Of a stretch of 64,000 nt of DNA, positions 25,018 through 34,900 are shown one piece after another. The stretch lies in assembly GCF_021049245.1 (NCBI RefSeq), contig NZ_CP088020.1, forward strand, positions 1,928,001 through 1,992,000, read 5' to 3'. The stretch comes from Radiobacillus kanasensis (GTDB lineage: Bacteria; Bacillota; Bacilli; Bacillales; Amphibacillaceae). Under the pieces are notes generated by a model. It saw only the letters and a program-made list of their open reading frames with translations. It made no database searches and was not told the DNA's origin. Each line of letters starts with the position of its first letter. The stretch's first letter is position 1. Made by a program: the position numbers and the translations under genes.

Positions 25018-25485
25018 TTACTTCTTCCATTTGAACGCTTTATTAGGATATGGCTTCATCGTTTTATATTCTTTGCCAGGGTCATATGGGCTAGCAATAT
25101 TAGGACTTGCTAGGTCTTCTCCTTCTAGTCCAGGATTACCAGGGTAAGGACCGTATGGTGGTGTGTTTGCACCTAATCCAGGGTTTACCGGTGGAACTGC
25201 TCCTGGTCCAGCTACCGGTGGTACGGGAGCCATTGGAGATGGAACTTGATAGGCACCAGCGAAATAATCAACACTATCGAACGTATTATCGACAGAAGTA
25301 GAATGAGGATATACGTGTGCATTCTTTTGTAGATGATGATTTACGATTGTAGTATGAGAAGGATGAATGTGTTCTACTGTATTTTCAAAACAATGGTCAA
25401 TCATGTTATGCTTGGTCGGATACACCACCTTGTCAATTGGTCTAGGAAAGCCGCAACCTGCGCCGTAGGGTTTATGATGTCTCAT
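25018..25485 (-). CDS. cotD: CotD-family spore coat protein
   Basis: A 155-residue low-complexity coat protein. The N-terminal half has the CotD pattern of spaced histidines (FENTVEHIHPSHTTIVNHHLQ and HVYPHSTSVDN). The C-terminal half is Pro/Gly/Ala-rich (about residues 85-140) and ends in Lys-Pro repeats. It is expected in the inner spore coat. The start at 25485 has AGAGGAG upstream; the longer frame lacks a site. B. subtilis cotD also lies near ypsA. The C-terminal extension is longer than in B. subtilis CotD (about 75 residues). Confidence 0.8.
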   Translation of the reverse strand: MRHHKPYGAGCGFPRPIDKVVYPTKHNMIDHCFENTVEHIHPSHTTIVNHHLQKNAHVYPHSTSVDNTFDSVDYFAGAYQVPSPMAPVPPVAGPGAVPPVNPGLGANTPPYGPYPGNPGLEGEDLASPNIASPYDPGKEYKTMKPYPNKAFKWKK

Positions 25486-25573
25486 AAAAATAGGTCTCCT
25501 CTCTTTTTTTAGGTTCAATAATAACCTATGTAAAAGAGTGAAGACCTGTCTCAGACAACTACCTATTTTACGT

Positions 25574-26002
<429 letters not shown>

Positions 26003-26078
26003 CTACTTATGTATCCTAGGATTAAAGTAATCGTATAGGATAGTATAGTAGAACGACTGCTGATTGTAAAGGCTTTCC

Positions 26079-26441
26079 TCATGTTTTTTGTGTTTGGAGA
26101 TCCTCCATTAAAAGCTCAAATACATACTCTATAGATTTATATAACTCCATGTACCTTTTCTTACGAACATCCACATAATAACTGTGCATAAGAATTAATT
26201 CCAAATTTTCCGCTGTAGAAGCTACTTGTTGAGGATGTACGCGAACGTCTCGGTTTTTAACAAAGTCTAACGCTTCTTCCTCCCATCCTTTTATTTTGTT
26301 ATAAATAGGCGTTGTTTCCTTTCTAACATATTCAAAAAAAGAACGGTCTCGTTTATCTTCTGGTTTTTCATGAGTTAAATAGTAATCAAGTAGCTGTTGA
26401 AGGTCATGCTTTAATATTTCGATAGAATCTTGTAACGTCAT
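26079..26441 (-). CDS. yppE: YppE-like DUF1798 protein
   Basis: A 120-residue helical protein resembling B. subtilis YppE (DUF1798), a four-helix bundle of unknown function. The matching segments are EILKHDLQQLLDYYL, WEEEALDFVKNRDVRVHPQQV and MHSYYVDVRKKRYMELYKSIEYVF. It lies between a coiled-coil gene and cdd, and in B. subtilis yppE is in the same neighbourhood as sspM and yppC. Confidence 0.8.
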   Translation of the reverse strand: MTLQDSIEILKHDLQQLLDYYLTHEKPEDKRDRSFFEYVRKETTPIYNKIKGWEEEALDFVKNRDVRVHPQQVASTAENLELILMHSYYVDVRKKRYMELYKSIEYVFELLMEDLQTQKT

Positions 26442-26474
26442 GTTTCTACCCGCCTTTCTACTCTTACTTTACCA

Positions 26475-26798
26475 TTATTTGCGGGCGAATTGCATGTTTT
26501 TAAACAGATGCTTGATTGAAAACATCACTCTATCTTTCCAAGCATCCGGTTTTGGGCTATAGGTTTGTTTTCGTAATTGTTTCACTTCTTTTCTTAACGA
26601 TAATACTTCTGTTTGTAACGTTCCTAATTCATGTCTATGTGCAAGGGTGAGTGTCAAAACTTGATCATCTGCTTTTGTAGCCACTTTCTGCTCTAATAAG
26701 CGAACTTGATCCATTAGTTCAATAAATCCTTTTTCAAACTCTTTCTTCGTGACGTGTGCCGTATGTGTATCCTTCTGTTTTTGGATGAATGTATTCAT
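26475..26798 (-). CDS. Uncharacterised coiled-coil protein
   Basis: A 107-residue basic protein with a good GAGGAGG site. Residues about 20-78 form heptad-like helices (ELMDQVRLLEQKVATKAD, LGTLQTEVLSLRKEVKQLRKQ). The C-terminal part is basic and amphipathic (WKDRVMFSIKHLFKNMQFARK), which could touch membrane or nucleic acid. No family was recognised. It holds the place between sspM and yppE. Coiled-coil scaffolding is inference only. Confidence 0.65.
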   Translation of the reverse strand: MNTFIQKQKDTHTAHVTKKEFEKGFIELMDQVRLLEQKVATKADDQVLTLTLAHRHELGTLQTEVLSLRKEVKQLRKQTYSPKPDAWKDRVMFSIKHLFKNMQFARK

Positions 26799-27043
26799 AG
26801 TAATTCCTCCTCAGGATTGGTCTTGGCTATATGGTTCTCCATTTAACGATTACTTCCTTCCCGCTTGACAAAACTAGAAAAAAACAAACAATATTAGCCC
26901 CTCCTATTTTCACCTTCTACGTTATTTCGACTTTAAAGAAGGCGTAGCACAAGCTGGCAGTTAGTACTCATCCCTTTACAGTGCTTATACCTAGGCTGAA
27001 TTTCTCCATCCTAAAATTTCTCCACCTAAGTAAAAAAGAGCTT
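26799..27043. other. Intergenic region upstream of sspM
   Basis: A 245-bp AT-rich stretch between the divergent coiled-coil gene and sspM. A TTGACA occurs at about 26865 but lacks a good -10 at normal spacing. No conserved RNA, repeat or reading frame of note is seen. Confidence 0.5.
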
Positions 27044-27074
27044 TGCATGTTTTTACGAGCTATGTATCAAACTA
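27044..27074 (+). promoter_or_regulatory. Sigma-G-like promoter of sspM
   Basis: TGCATG (27044-27049) and CAAACTA (27068-27074), spacer 18 bp, match the forespore sigma-G pattern (TGHATR and CATACTA-like) with one or two differences. The position 24 bp before the sspM start fits forespore expression. Confidence 0.5.
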
Positions 27075-27097
27075 ACTGTAAAGGAGGGATTTTCACA

Positions 27098-27208
27098 ATG
27101 GATTCTGATCAAAAAAGAAAGCAAAACAAACCTCTTAAAACGGAGGAAGAAAAGCGTCGTGGATACGGGGACAAAAAATTAGAAGGTCCAAATCGTCCTT
27201 CTACTTAA
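27098..27208 (+). CDS. sspM: Small acid-soluble spore protein M
   Basis: A 36-residue hydrophilic, basic peptide. Its C-terminus DKKLEGPNRPST matches B. subtilis SspM (DKKLGGPNRPST in that protein), and the length (34 there) and place next to yppC and yppE agree. AAAGGAGG lies upstream of ATG 27098. SspM is a minor forespore protein of unknown exact role. A bidirectional terminator follows. The frame extends upstream to 26981 but without a start signal. Confidence 0.85.
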   Translation: MDSDQKRKQNKPLKTEEEKRRGYGDKKLEGPNRPST

Positions 27209-27221
27209 TAGTGTATATGAC

Positions 27222-27255
27222 AATAAAACCTTTGCAGTTGTGCAAAGGTTTTATT
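27222..27255. terminator. Bidirectional terminator, sspM and yppC
   Basis: AATAAAACCTTTGCA (27222-27236) and TGCAAAGGTTTTATT (27241-27255) form a perfect 15-bp stem with A and T flanks. The yppC stop lies inside the right arm. Confidence 0.85.
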
Positions 27256-28204
27256 TCTTAAGTAGATATAAAGGTTGAACAAAGCTTGTGAGCAAATGTC
27301 TTTTTTTCGAAAAGGAAGTCCAACTATTATCTGATAACGATATCTCCACAGGCTTCCACCATTTTTTCGGAATACCCCCATTCCTATTCCAGTCTTGACG
27401 AATATTATCTTGATGTGAGACTACTGGATATACATCTCGCAATCTAGGGGTACACACACCATGGTGATTAGATTGATACTGTTCATATTCTTGACTTGAG
27501 CCGGTTGGGGGTGTGTGAAATGCAAAGTCATATACACCTTGATAGAGTTCTGGATGAAACAAATATGCAGATAGTCTTTTTCCAAGTTCAATTCGTTTCG
27601 TTACACTTTTAAAATCAAACACATCTGTAGCGAAAATACGTCCATGAAGATTAGGAAAAAGTATTGCGTTCATATGTAAGAAATCTTGAAACAAATAAGG
27701 AATACGATTGAAAACAGTCTTTTTGTAAAAAGGCTCTTGTATGACGGGATTTCGAATGACATTTTGTTCATTAATGATTAAAGCAGTCATCAAACGACTT
27801 TGATCCCCGATTTTCCAAAAGAGATGCCATTCCTTTTGCATAAATGAAGAAACATGAAAATAACATAAGTGATGGAATAAAGGTTTATTTTGTTTAATAG
27901 ACAAGCTATAAAGGATTAATTGTGGAAATGCATCGGAAAAGATTAACCAATTGGCCCGTTCATAGGTTGAAAATAACCGTTTTCGTGTTTTTTTCGGTAG
28001 AATGGTTTCAAACACTGGAGAATGCAGATCCGTCATATTCCAACCTGCATTTCTAGAAACCATACTTGCTAAAAATGCCCATTTTATTTCTGGGTGTTTC
28101 TTGTAAAAAGCTTGATAGGCTTTTGTTCGGGTAATATTATCAAGATTATGAAGTTTTGTTTGTTCCTTGATAAAAGAAACCATTTCTTGGATAGATGAAT
28201 TCAT
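27251..28204 (-). CDS. yppC: YppC-like DUF2515 protein
   Basis: A 317-residue protein of the DUF2515 group, as B. subtilis YppC. Recognisable blocks are TRTKAYQAFYKKHPEIKWAF, SMVSRNAGWNMTDL, ERANWLIFSDAFPQL and the basic C-terminal WWKPVEISLSD. The function is unknown. ATG 28204 follows GAGGGGG; the longer frame to 28228 has no binding site. It is divergent from recU with about 130 bp between, and convergent with sspM, the same order as in B. subtilis. Confidence 0.85.
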   Translation of the reverse strand: MNSSIQEMVSFIKEQTKLHNLDNITRTKAYQAFYKKHPEIKWAFLASMVSRNAGWNMTDLHSPVFETILPKKTRKRLFSTYERANWLIFSDAFPQLILYSLSIKQNKPLFHHLCYFHVSSFMQKEWHLFWKIGDQSRLMTALIINEQNVIRNPVIQEPFYKKTVFNRIPYLFQDFLHMNAILFPNLHGRIFATDVFDFKSVTKRIELGKRLSAYLFHPELYQGVYDFAFHTPPTGSSQEYEQYQSNHHGVCTPRLRDVYPVVSHQDNIRQDWNRNGGIPKKWWKPVEISLSDNSWTSFSKKRHLLTSFVQPLYLLKK

Positions 28205-28336
28205 GCTTAACCCCCTCCTCACTATCATGTACAGGAATACGCCTCTTTACTAGGTGTCATGAAATTTTGCTATTTATTTAACCACTTTCTATTCATTTTC
28301 TGATATGATACTGTCATGCACAGGGAGGGCAAAAAT

Positions 28337-28927
28337 ATGAATTATCCAAATGGAAAGAAACCTACAGTGCCGTTAGAACGTAAACCTAATAGCAAGGAAA
28401 TATCCTTTGGAAATCGGGGCATGACCTTGGAGGAAGACATCAATGAGACCAATACGTACTACCTATCTAGAAACAAAGCTATTATTCATAAAAAACCGAC
28501 CCCTGTTCAAATTGTTCGAGTAGACTATCCAAAACGGAGTGCAGCCGTTATTAAAGAAGGATATTTCAAGCAGGCTTCCACAACGGATTACAACGGGGTA
28601 TATCGTCAAAAATATATAGACTTTGAAGCAAAGGAAACGAAAAACAAGACATCATTCCCGTTATCCAATGTTCATGAACATCAAATCACCCATATGAGGT
28701 CGGTGTGTGAACATGGTGGAATTTGCTTTTTAATCATTCGTTTTGCTAACCATGATGAAACTTATTTTTTCCCTGCTATGAAACTTTTTCCCTATTGGGA
28801 GAGTCAATTTAATGGGGGGAGAAAATCGATACCGTATAAAGATGTTCAAAGGATTGGCCACCTCATTCCTTTCCATTATCAAGCTCGGGTAGATTACCTG
28901 TCGATAATTGATCATCTTTATTTTTAG
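28337..28927 (+). CDS. recU: Holliday junction resolvase RecU
   Basis: A 196-residue RecU nuclease that cuts Holliday junctions during recombination and chromosome segregation. Features are [19 protein letters not shown] (N-terminal stalk region), the catalytic set with D in [21 protein letters not shown] (Asp, Glu and Lys of the PD-(D/E)xK site), and [20 protein letters not shown] precedes ATG 28337. recU and ponA are adjacent in many bacilli; here both read rightwards with an 84-bp gap that contains a palindromic repeat. Confidence 0.95.
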   Translation: MNYPNGKKPTVPLERKPNSKEISFGNRGMTLEEDINETNTYYLSRNKAIIHKKPTPVQIVRVDYPKRSAAVIKEGYFKQASTTDYNGVYRQKYIDFEAKETKNKTSFPLSNVHEHQITHMRSVCEHGGICFLIIRFANHDETYFFPAMKLFPYWESQFNGGRKSIPYKDVQRIGHLIPFHYQARVDYLSIIDHLYF

Positions 28928-28931
28928 AAGA

Positions 28932-28985
28932 TGTTCAAAAAGTCCGGGAAAAACCGCTTTGCGCTTTTATTCTCCTTTTTGAACA
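28932..28985. repeat. Short palindromic intergenic repeat, copy 2
   Basis: Arms TGTTCAAAAAG (28932-28942) and CTTTTTGAACA (28975-28985) around TCCGGGAAAAACC and TGCGCTTTTATTCTC. It is the same unit as at 1226-1283. It lies between recU and ponA. Confidence 0.65.
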
Positions 28986-29011
28986 CACATTAAGAACGGA
29001 GGAAGATGAGT

Positions 29012-31696
29012 ATGGCGAACAATAGCCAATCTCGAATGGAAAGAAGAAAACAAAAGAAAAACGGTAAAAAACCTATATGGAAAAAAGTACTATTAATCTT
29101 TGCGATTATTATGTTGGTTGCAGGATTAGGAGTTGGTGCTCTTTTTACGTACTATATCGCAGCAGCTCCAGATATCAATGAAGAATTATTATACGACCCT
29201 GCTTCGACGAAAGTCTATGATATGAATGGCGAATTATTTGCCGATCTTGGTCAACAAACGAGAACAAAAGTTTCCTATGACGAGATTCCAACTGTGCTTC
29301 GTGATGCGGTCATTGCAACGGAAGATGCACGTTTCTTTAGTCATTTCGGTATTGATTTCCGACGTATTGCTGCCGCGGTTTGGGGAAACGTGACGAATGG
29401 GTTTGGTTCAGAAGGTGCAAGTACGATTACTCAACAAGTCGTGAAAAGATCCTTCCTATCCCCTGATAAAACATTGAAACGTAAAGTGCAGGAACAATGG
29501 CTTGCAGTAAAACTAGATAGTGATTATTCCAAAGAACAAATCTTAGAGATGTATTTGAACAAAATTTATTATGGTAGCGGCGCATACGGTGTTGCTACAG
29601 CAGCTAAAACGTACTTTGGAAAAGAAGATCTTAGTGAGTTAACGTTACCAGAAGCTGCTTTGTTAGCAGGGCTTCCACAACGTCCTTCTGCATATGATCC
29701 GTTTAAAGCACCGGATTTAGCTAAAGAACGTATGGAAACTGTTCTTAGTTTAATGGTACAGCATAACAAGATTACCGAAGAAGAAGCGGAAGAAGCAAAA
29801 AAGGTTAAGATTGAAGATTTATTAGTCAATTCTTCTCCCGATCGAAAGGACTATGAAGCATTCATCCAAAAGGTTGCAAAAGAAGTAGAAGAAAAAACGG
29901 GTGCTAATATATACAACGATAGCATGAAGATCTACACGACTTTAGATCCTAACGCACAAGATCAAGTCGAATTTTTATTAAGTGAAAGTGAAGAAAATCC
30001 GATTAAATATCCAGATAACGAATTCCAAGCTGGATTAACTGTATTGGATACAAAAACAGGTGCTATTCGTGCAATTGGTGGTGGGCGTAAACTAGATGAT
30101 ACGAAGAACGGTTGGAACTATGCGATTGATGGAGATGGTAGACAAGCAGGTTCTACGTTTAAACCGATTATTGACTACGGTCCTGCTATTGAGTATATGC
30201 AATGGTCCACGTATCATCAATTGAATGATGACAAGCCTTATCCAATTGCAGGTACAGACAAAGTAATTCGGAACTGGAACGATCGAAACCAAGGATGGAT
30301 GTCCATCCGCTATGCAATAGAACAATCCCTTAACGTTCCCGCTGTTAAAACGTATGAAGAAGTGGGTGCAGAAAACGCCCAGAAGTTTGCGGAAAGCTTA
30401 GGAATAACATTTAATAATGATCAAATTGAACTCACCGATGCAATTGGTGGTGCACAGACAGGTGTAACTCCAATGGAGCTCGCCGGTGCTTATCGTGCAT
30501 TTGGAAATGAAGGGATTTACAATGAGCCTTATGCAGTAACGAAAGTGGAGTTTGAAGACGAAACGATTGATTTGAAACCAAAACCAACTTCCGTTATGGA
30601 AGACTCTACAGCGTATATGATAACAGACATGCTTAAATCTGTGGTTCAAAGTGGTACAGGTACAGATGCAGCTGTCTCAGGCTTACCTATTGCTGGGAAA
30701 ACAGGAACTACTAACATTGAAGGAAAAAGTGGTAGTAATAACTCTTGGTTTAGTGGTTATACGACCAACTACACAATTTCAGTGTGGACTGGATACGACG
30801 AAAATAAGCAAATTATTCCAGAGGGTTATACCGAATTAGCTGAAGACTTATTCAGAGAAACGATGGCACATATTTCAGAAGGAATCGACACACCAGATTT
30901 CAAAAAACCTTCTTCTGTTGTAGAGGTTGCTATTGAAAAAGGTTCAAATCCAGCAAAACTTCCTAGTAAGTACACGCCAGACTCTAAAATTGTAACAGAG
31001 TTGTTTGTAAAAGGAACAGAACCGACGAAAACATCTGAAAAATATGACCAGATTGAACCTATTACAGGTCTACAAGCAAAATATAATAAAGAAAACAATA
31101 CAATTGACGTTACTTGGAAATATAACAAAGAACAACAAGAAGGCATCTCCTTTAATGTATCTGCTGGAGTTGGAGATTCGGATTTAAGTAAGCTTACCAC
31201 TACCAAGAATACCGAACTCGAAATCTCGAAAGTAGAAAAAGGAAAAACATACACCATTGAGGTCCTTGCTGTTAGTGATGAAAACGAAGATATGGTAAGT
31301 GAACCTGCTCGAATTACCGTTCAAATTCCTGAAGAAGACGAGGAAGAAGAAGAGGAAGAAGAGGAAAATGGGAATGATAATGAACAAAATGAACAACAAA
31401 TTCAACCCGTTATTGGTTTAACTGGTGTATATGAGAAAGATTCCGTCATAGCTCAGTGGGGATACAATGGTAGAGGCCCAGTTAGCTTCGAAGTGAAGTT
31501 AGTTAACGCTATTACAAATGAGATCATTAGCGCAACATCTACAGATAAAAAAGAAGCAAAATTTTCAAAACCTGCTCCTGGTGACTATGTAGTTGAAGTT
31601 ATCACATTCAATAAGAAAGATCCTGAACAAAGCAGTGAACCGAGAAGGTCAAATCAGATTGTGGTGCTTGATGGAACATCTGAACCACAAGAATAA
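29012..31696 (+). CDS. ponA: Class A penicillin-binding protein 1
   Basis: A bifunctional peptidoglycan glycosyltransferase and transpeptidase of about 894 residues. A basic cytoplasmic tail precedes one membrane helix (about residues 28-50). The GT51 domain follows, with AVIATEDARFFSHFGID and GASTITQQVVKR. The transpeptidase domain has SxxK in GSTFKP, the SLN triad and KTGTT. After it comes a fibronectin-like module, an unusually acidic Glu run (about 775-790), and a second beta-rich module. The second ATG (29012), nine bases after GGAGG, fits better than 29006. GpsB, a known partner, is encoded nearby. Confidence 0.95.
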   Translation: MANNSQSRMERRKQKKNGKKPIWKKVLLIFAIIMLVAGLGVGALFTYYIAAAPDINEELLYDPASTKVYDMNGELFADLGQQTRTKVSYDEIPTVLRDAVIATEDARFFSHFGIDFRRIAAAVWGNVTNGFGSEGASTITQQVVKRSFLSPDKTLKRKVQEQWLAVKLDSDYSKEQILEMYLNKIYYGSGAYGVATAAKTYFGKEDLSELTLPEAALLAGLPQRPSAYDPFKAPDLAKERMETVLSLMVQHNKITEEEAEEAKKVKIEDLLVNSSPDRKDYEAFIQKVAKEVEEKTGANIYNDSMKIYTTLDPNAQDQVEFLLSESEENPIKYPDNEFQAGLTVLDTKTGAIRAIGGGRKLDDTKNGWNYAIDGDGRQAGSTFKPIIDYGPAIEYMQWSTYHQLNDDKPYPIAGTDKVIRNWNDRNQGWMSIRYAIEQSLNVPAVKTYEEVGAENAQKFAESLGITFNNDQIELTDAIGGAQTGVTPMELAGAYRAFGNEGIYNEPYAVTKVEFEDETIDLKPKPTSVMEDSTAYMITDMLKSVVQSGTGTDAAVSGLPIAGKTGTTNIEGKSGSNNSWFSGYTTNYTISVWTGYDENKQIIPEGYTELAEDLFRETMAHISEGIDTPDFKKPSSVVEVAIEKGSNPAKLPSKYTPDSKIVTELFVKGTEPTKTSEKYDQIEPITGLQAKYNKENNTIDVTWKYNKEQQEGISFNVSAGVGDSDLSKLTTTKNTELEISKVEKGKTYTIEVLAVSDENEDMVSEPARITVQIPEEDEEEEEEEEENGNDNEQNEQQIQPVIGLTGVYEKDSVIAQWGYNGRGPVSFEVKLVNAITNEIISATSTDKKEAKFSKPAPGDYVVEVITFNKKDPEQSSEPRRSNQIVVLDGTSEPQE

Positions 31697-31702
31697 GAAT
31701 GG

Positions 31703-31741
31703 AAAAGGAACAAGCTCCACTTGGGAGTTTGTTCCTTTTCT
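31703..31741. terminator. Terminator between ponA and nth
   Basis: AAAAGGAACAAGCTCC (31703-31718) pairs with GGGAGTTTGTTCCTTTT (31723-31739). It lies between two convergent genes and serves both. Confidence 0.85.
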
Positions 31742-31744
31742 ATT

Positions 31745-32395
31745 CTATGCCATACGTTTCATTCTCTTCTGCCCTTCTCTACAAACTTCTAACAATGGGC
31801 ATATATCACATTGAGGATTTTTAGCTTTACAATGATAGCGACCGAAAAAAATCATTCGATGATGCGTATCACTCCACTCTTCTTCTGGTACCTTCCTCAT
31901 TAATGTTTTTTCCACTTCTAATACAGAATCTTTCCACTTACAAATACCTAGCCTTTTTGAAACTCGTTCTACATGTGTATCCACCGCAATAGCAGGAACT
32001 TTAAATGCAACAGACGCAACAACATTCGCTGTTTTTCTGCCAACGCCAGCTAATCTTTCTAGCTCATCTTTATCTCTAGGTACTTCCCCACCATACTCAT
32101 CAATCAAGGTCTCGCAAAGCTTACGAATGTTTTTGGCTTTATTTCGATAAAGTCCAATCGATTTGATATCTTGCTGTAATTCATCTAGTGAAACAGCAAG
32201 ATAATCTTCTGGTGTTTTGTATTTTTTAAATAAGTCCTTTGTTACTTTGTTTACTAAAGCATCTGTACATTGTGCCGATAAAGAAACAGCGATTACTAGC
32301 TCAAATGGATTCTCATGAACGAGCTCACACTCTGCTTCTGGAAACATTTCGGCCATAACATCTAAACAATATCTAATTTGACTTTTATTTAACAT
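31745..32395 (-). CDS. nth: Endonuclease III
   Basis: A 216-residue base-excision repair glycosylase and AP lyase for oxidised pyrimidines. The helix-hairpin-helix motif is LERLAGVGRKTANVV with the catalytic Lys, and the catalytic Asp lies in AIAVDTHVERV. The iron-sulfur cluster ligands follow as CKAKNPQCDICPLLEVC. It lies 13 bp downstream of dnaD on the same strand. In B. subtilis the order is dnaD-nth-ypoC; ypoC is not found here, since nth is followed by the terminator and ponA. Confidence 0.95.
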   Translation of the reverse strand: MLNKSQIRYCLDVMAEMFPEAECELVHENPFELVIAVSLSAQCTDALVNKVTKDLFKKYKTPEDYLAVSLDELQQDIKSIGLYRNKAKNIRKLCETLIDEYGGEVPRDKDELERLAGVGRKTANVVASVAFKVPAIAVDTHVERVSKRLGICKWKDSVLEVEKTLMRKVPEEEWSDTHHRMIFFGRYHCKAKNPQCDICPLLEVCREGQKRMKRMA

Positions 32396-32408
32396 AGTTC
32401 CTACTCTC

Positions 32409-33101
32409 CTACTCCTCTTCTAACCAGTTGTAGTACAAGGATACATCTCTTTTTTTCTCAGGTTGTTGTGTTTGTTCTGACTTTTGATGAACGTGAAACG
32501 CCCTACTTTGTTCTCTCGCTTGCTGTACAGAACGAATCCCCTTTTTCTTCCACTCTCGTAAAATGCGGTCGATATATTTAAAGTTTAGCTTACCGAGTAA
32601 AACGGCTTCTCTAAGTGCAGCTTTGATAAGGGATGGTGCTTGGTCTTCTTGGTCAATCCAAATATTGATTGTTTCGATTTCAAAGGGAGATAGTGGACGA
32701 CCAAACTCTTGTTCAAACAGTAAAAAGATGTTCGTTTCTTCTTCCGTCATTGCTACAGGTTCATCTTCTTGCTTGTCCGTTATAGAATAGAGCTTCTGCC
32801 ATAATCCTTCTAAGGAGTAAGACTCATTCAACACATTTTTCTCATTTTTTTCTTCATCGATCGTTAATAATTGTTTTTGAATCAGTTTTCGTAACAAATT
32901 AGAACAGGCTTGATCGGATATCGTCATATGAGCAGCGATTTCGGTCGGGGTGGGAAATAAAATTCCTTCTCTTTGAAATCGGTAGATATGAAGCAATACC
33001 ATCACTTCTGTCTCGTCTATTCCTAGTTCCTTATACGTGTTTAATAATAATTGCGGAATATTTATTTGATCCATTAAAATGGTTTGATAATTACCTGTCA
33101 T
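32409..33101 (-). CDS. dnaD: DNA replication initiation protein DnaD
   Basis: A 230-residue helicase-loading protein. The N-terminal winged-helix domain (about residues 10-110, GILFPTPTEIAAHMTISDQACSNLL) and the C-terminal DnaD/DnaB-like domain (about 128-205, FGRPLSPFEIETINIWID, ALREAVLLGKLNFKYIDRILREW) are both complete. DnaD remodels DNA at oriC and in PriA-dependent restart. ATG 33101 is preferred to the GTG at 33113, which sits inside the GGAGG site. Confidence 0.93.
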   Translation of the reverse strand: MTGNYQTILMDQINIPQLLLNTYKELGIDETEVMVLLHIYRFQREGILFPTPTEIAAHMTISDQACSNLLRKLIQKQLLTIDEEKNEKNVLNESYSLEGLWQKLYSITDKQEDEPVAMTEEETNIFLLFEQEFGRPLSPFEIETINIWIDQEDQAPSLIKAALREAVLLGKLNFKYIDRILREWKKKGIRSVQQAREQSRAFHVHQKSEQTQQPEKKRDVSLYYNWLEEE

Positions 33102-33181
33102 AAACCAGTTCACCTCCCCAACATTATATCATTTATTCAGCTATTCATTGATGAAATAATCACTAACAAAACTTGGGTTCT

Positions 33182-33577
33182 GTCTGGGACAAAACTATAA
33201 CTTCCTATTCTAATATTGAACGATTATGGATGAGGACTTAGAATGTTAGCTTTCAATGGTTGGATCATCCATCATATTTGAAGAAATTGAGACATAACTA
33301 GTTAGTTTAAATAAGACAATGGTTTTAATATTTCTCGATATGGCTACGATGTTGATTTCCGCGGAAAGCGAAGTATGCCGCCGGAGCAGGGCTGTTAGTC
33401 TAAACGTGACTATTAGTGATTATCCCAAAATCGTTCCGTCGCAATTTATATATTATTAGCAATAAAAAATACAAAAGCACGCAAAAAAGAAAAATCCGAA
33501 CTGATTCGAATTCTATTGAAAGAAATTTCGAACCATAGTCCGGATTTTATTAGGATTAAAACACTATTGTCCCAGTC
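33182..33577 (-). repeat. MITE-like intergenic element, copy C (most complete)
   Basis: About 396 bp with inverted ends: GTCTGGGACAAAAC at the left (33182) and TTGTCCCAGTC at the right (to 33577). The hairpin is at about 33491-33549 (arms AAAATCCGAACT and AGTCCGGATTTT). On the minus strand it is followed by TTTTTCTTTTTTGCG, a good terminator. The core includes ATTTCCGCGGAAAGCG near 33355. The hairpin end begins 12 bp past the asnS stop, and the far end is 80 bp before the dnaD start. Confidence 0.8.
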
Positions 33578-33589
33578 TCCTCCATATTA

Positions 33590-34882
33590 TTAAGGATATA
33601 ACCTATTTAATAAACGTGGGAATGGAATCGTTTCTCGAACGTGTTCCACTCCAGCGATCCACGCAACGGTTCTTTCCAATCCAAGACCAAAACCGGAATG
33701 AGGAACACTCCCGTATTTTCTAAGCTCTAAATACCATTGATAAGCATCACCCGTTAGGTTGTGCTCCTCGTATCGCTGTTCCATTAGTGCTAGATCATCG
33801 ATGCGTTGGGAGCCCCCAATAATCTCTCCATAGCCTTCTGGTGCAATCAGATCAGCACATAATACAACCTCTGGACGATCTGGATCTGGTTTCATATAGA
33901 AAGCTTTAATGGCGGCTGGATAGTTCGTAATAAACACTGGATTGTCGAAGCTTTCCGCAATAGCCGTTTCATGAGGAGCACCAAAGTCTTCTCCCCATTC
34001 AATATCTGTGAACCCTTTTTCTTTTAGCATCTTGATCGCTTCATCATAAGAAATTCTTGGAAATGGCGCTTTAATATTCGCTAGTTTTTCCGTATCTCTT
34101 TCCAAAATGTTTAGCTCAAGCTTACAGTTTTGTAGAACGGACTGTACAACAAAGCTTACATACTCTTCTTGTATCTTTAAGCTTTCTTCGTGATCCGTGA
34201 AGGCCATCTCTGGCTCAATCATCCAAAACTCAATTAAGTGTCTTCTCGTTTTCGATTTTTCAGCACGGAACGTCGGTCCAAATGAAAATACCTTTCCAAA
34301 AGCCATCGCCGCTGCTTCCATGTATAGCTGACCACTTTGAGATAGGAATGCTTCTTCATCAAAATATTTGGTATGGAAAAGCTCCGTTGTGCCTTCCGCA
34401 GAAGATCCTGTTAATATTGGTGGATCAATTTTTGTAAAGTCTTCTTGATTAAAGTAATCATAGGTCGCACGAATGATTTCATTTCGAATTTTCATGACAG
34501 CGTGTTGCTTCTTCGAACGCAACCATAGGTGACGATGATCCATTAAAAACTCCGTACCGTGCTCTTTTGGTGTGATCGGGTAATCCACAGATTCATGAAT
34601 CACTTCTACCTGGCTTACTTGTAGTTCGTAGCCAAACGGAGAGCGTGTATCCTCTACTACTTTACCAGTAACGTAGAGGGAAGTCTCTTGTGTCATATTT
34701 TTTGCTAGCTGGAACACTTCTTCTGTTACATCCGCTTTTACAACGACTCCTTGGATAAATCCTGTACCGTCTCGTAATTGTAGAAATGCGATTTTACCGC
34801 TAGATCGTTTATTAGCTAACCATGCTCCTATTGTTACTTCTTCGTTAAGATAGTTCGATACTTTCGAAATCGTAGTCTTCAA
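33590..34882 (-). CDS. asnS: Asparaginyl-tRNA synthetase
   Basis: A 430-residue class II synthetase charging tRNA-Asn. The N-terminal OB-fold anticodon domain (about residues 15-105, [24 protein letters not shown]) precedes the catalytic core. Motif 2 is [24 protein letters not shown] and motif 3 [17 protein letters not shown] start at 34882, nine bases after GGAGG, gives exactly the usual length of 430; the earlier in-frame codon sits directly after the aspB stop without a site. It is coupled to aspB, as in B. subtilis. No T-box leader is seen. Confidence 0.95.
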   Translation of the reverse strand: MKTTISKVSNYLNEEVTIGAWLANKRSSGKIAFLQLRDGTGFIQGVVVKADVTEEVFQLAKNMTQETSLYVTGKVVEDTRSPFGYELQVSQVEVIHESVDYPITPKEHGTEFLMDHRHLWLRSKKQHAVMKIRNEIIRATYDYFNQEDFTKIDPPILTGSSAEGTTELFHTKYFDEEAFLSQSGQLYMEAAAMAFGKVFSFGPTFRAEKSKTRRHLIEFWMIEPEMAFTDHEESLKIQEEYVSFVVQSVLQNCKLELNILERDTEKLANIKAPFPRISYDEAIKMLKEKGFTDIEWGEDFGAPHETAIAESFDNPVFITNYPAAIKAFYMKPDPDRPEVVLCADLIAPEGYGEIIGGSQRIDDLALMEQRYEEHNLTGDAYQWYLELRKYGSVPHSGFGLGLERTVAWIAGVEHVRETIPFPRLLNRLYP

Positions 34883-34900
34883 AACGTAAACCTCCGTCAA

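Noticed and set aside
30826..31405. Minus-strand frames of 143 and 73 residues within ponA
   Set aside because: Antisense shadows of the acidic C-terminal coding region; composition follows the reverse of Glu/Asp codons.
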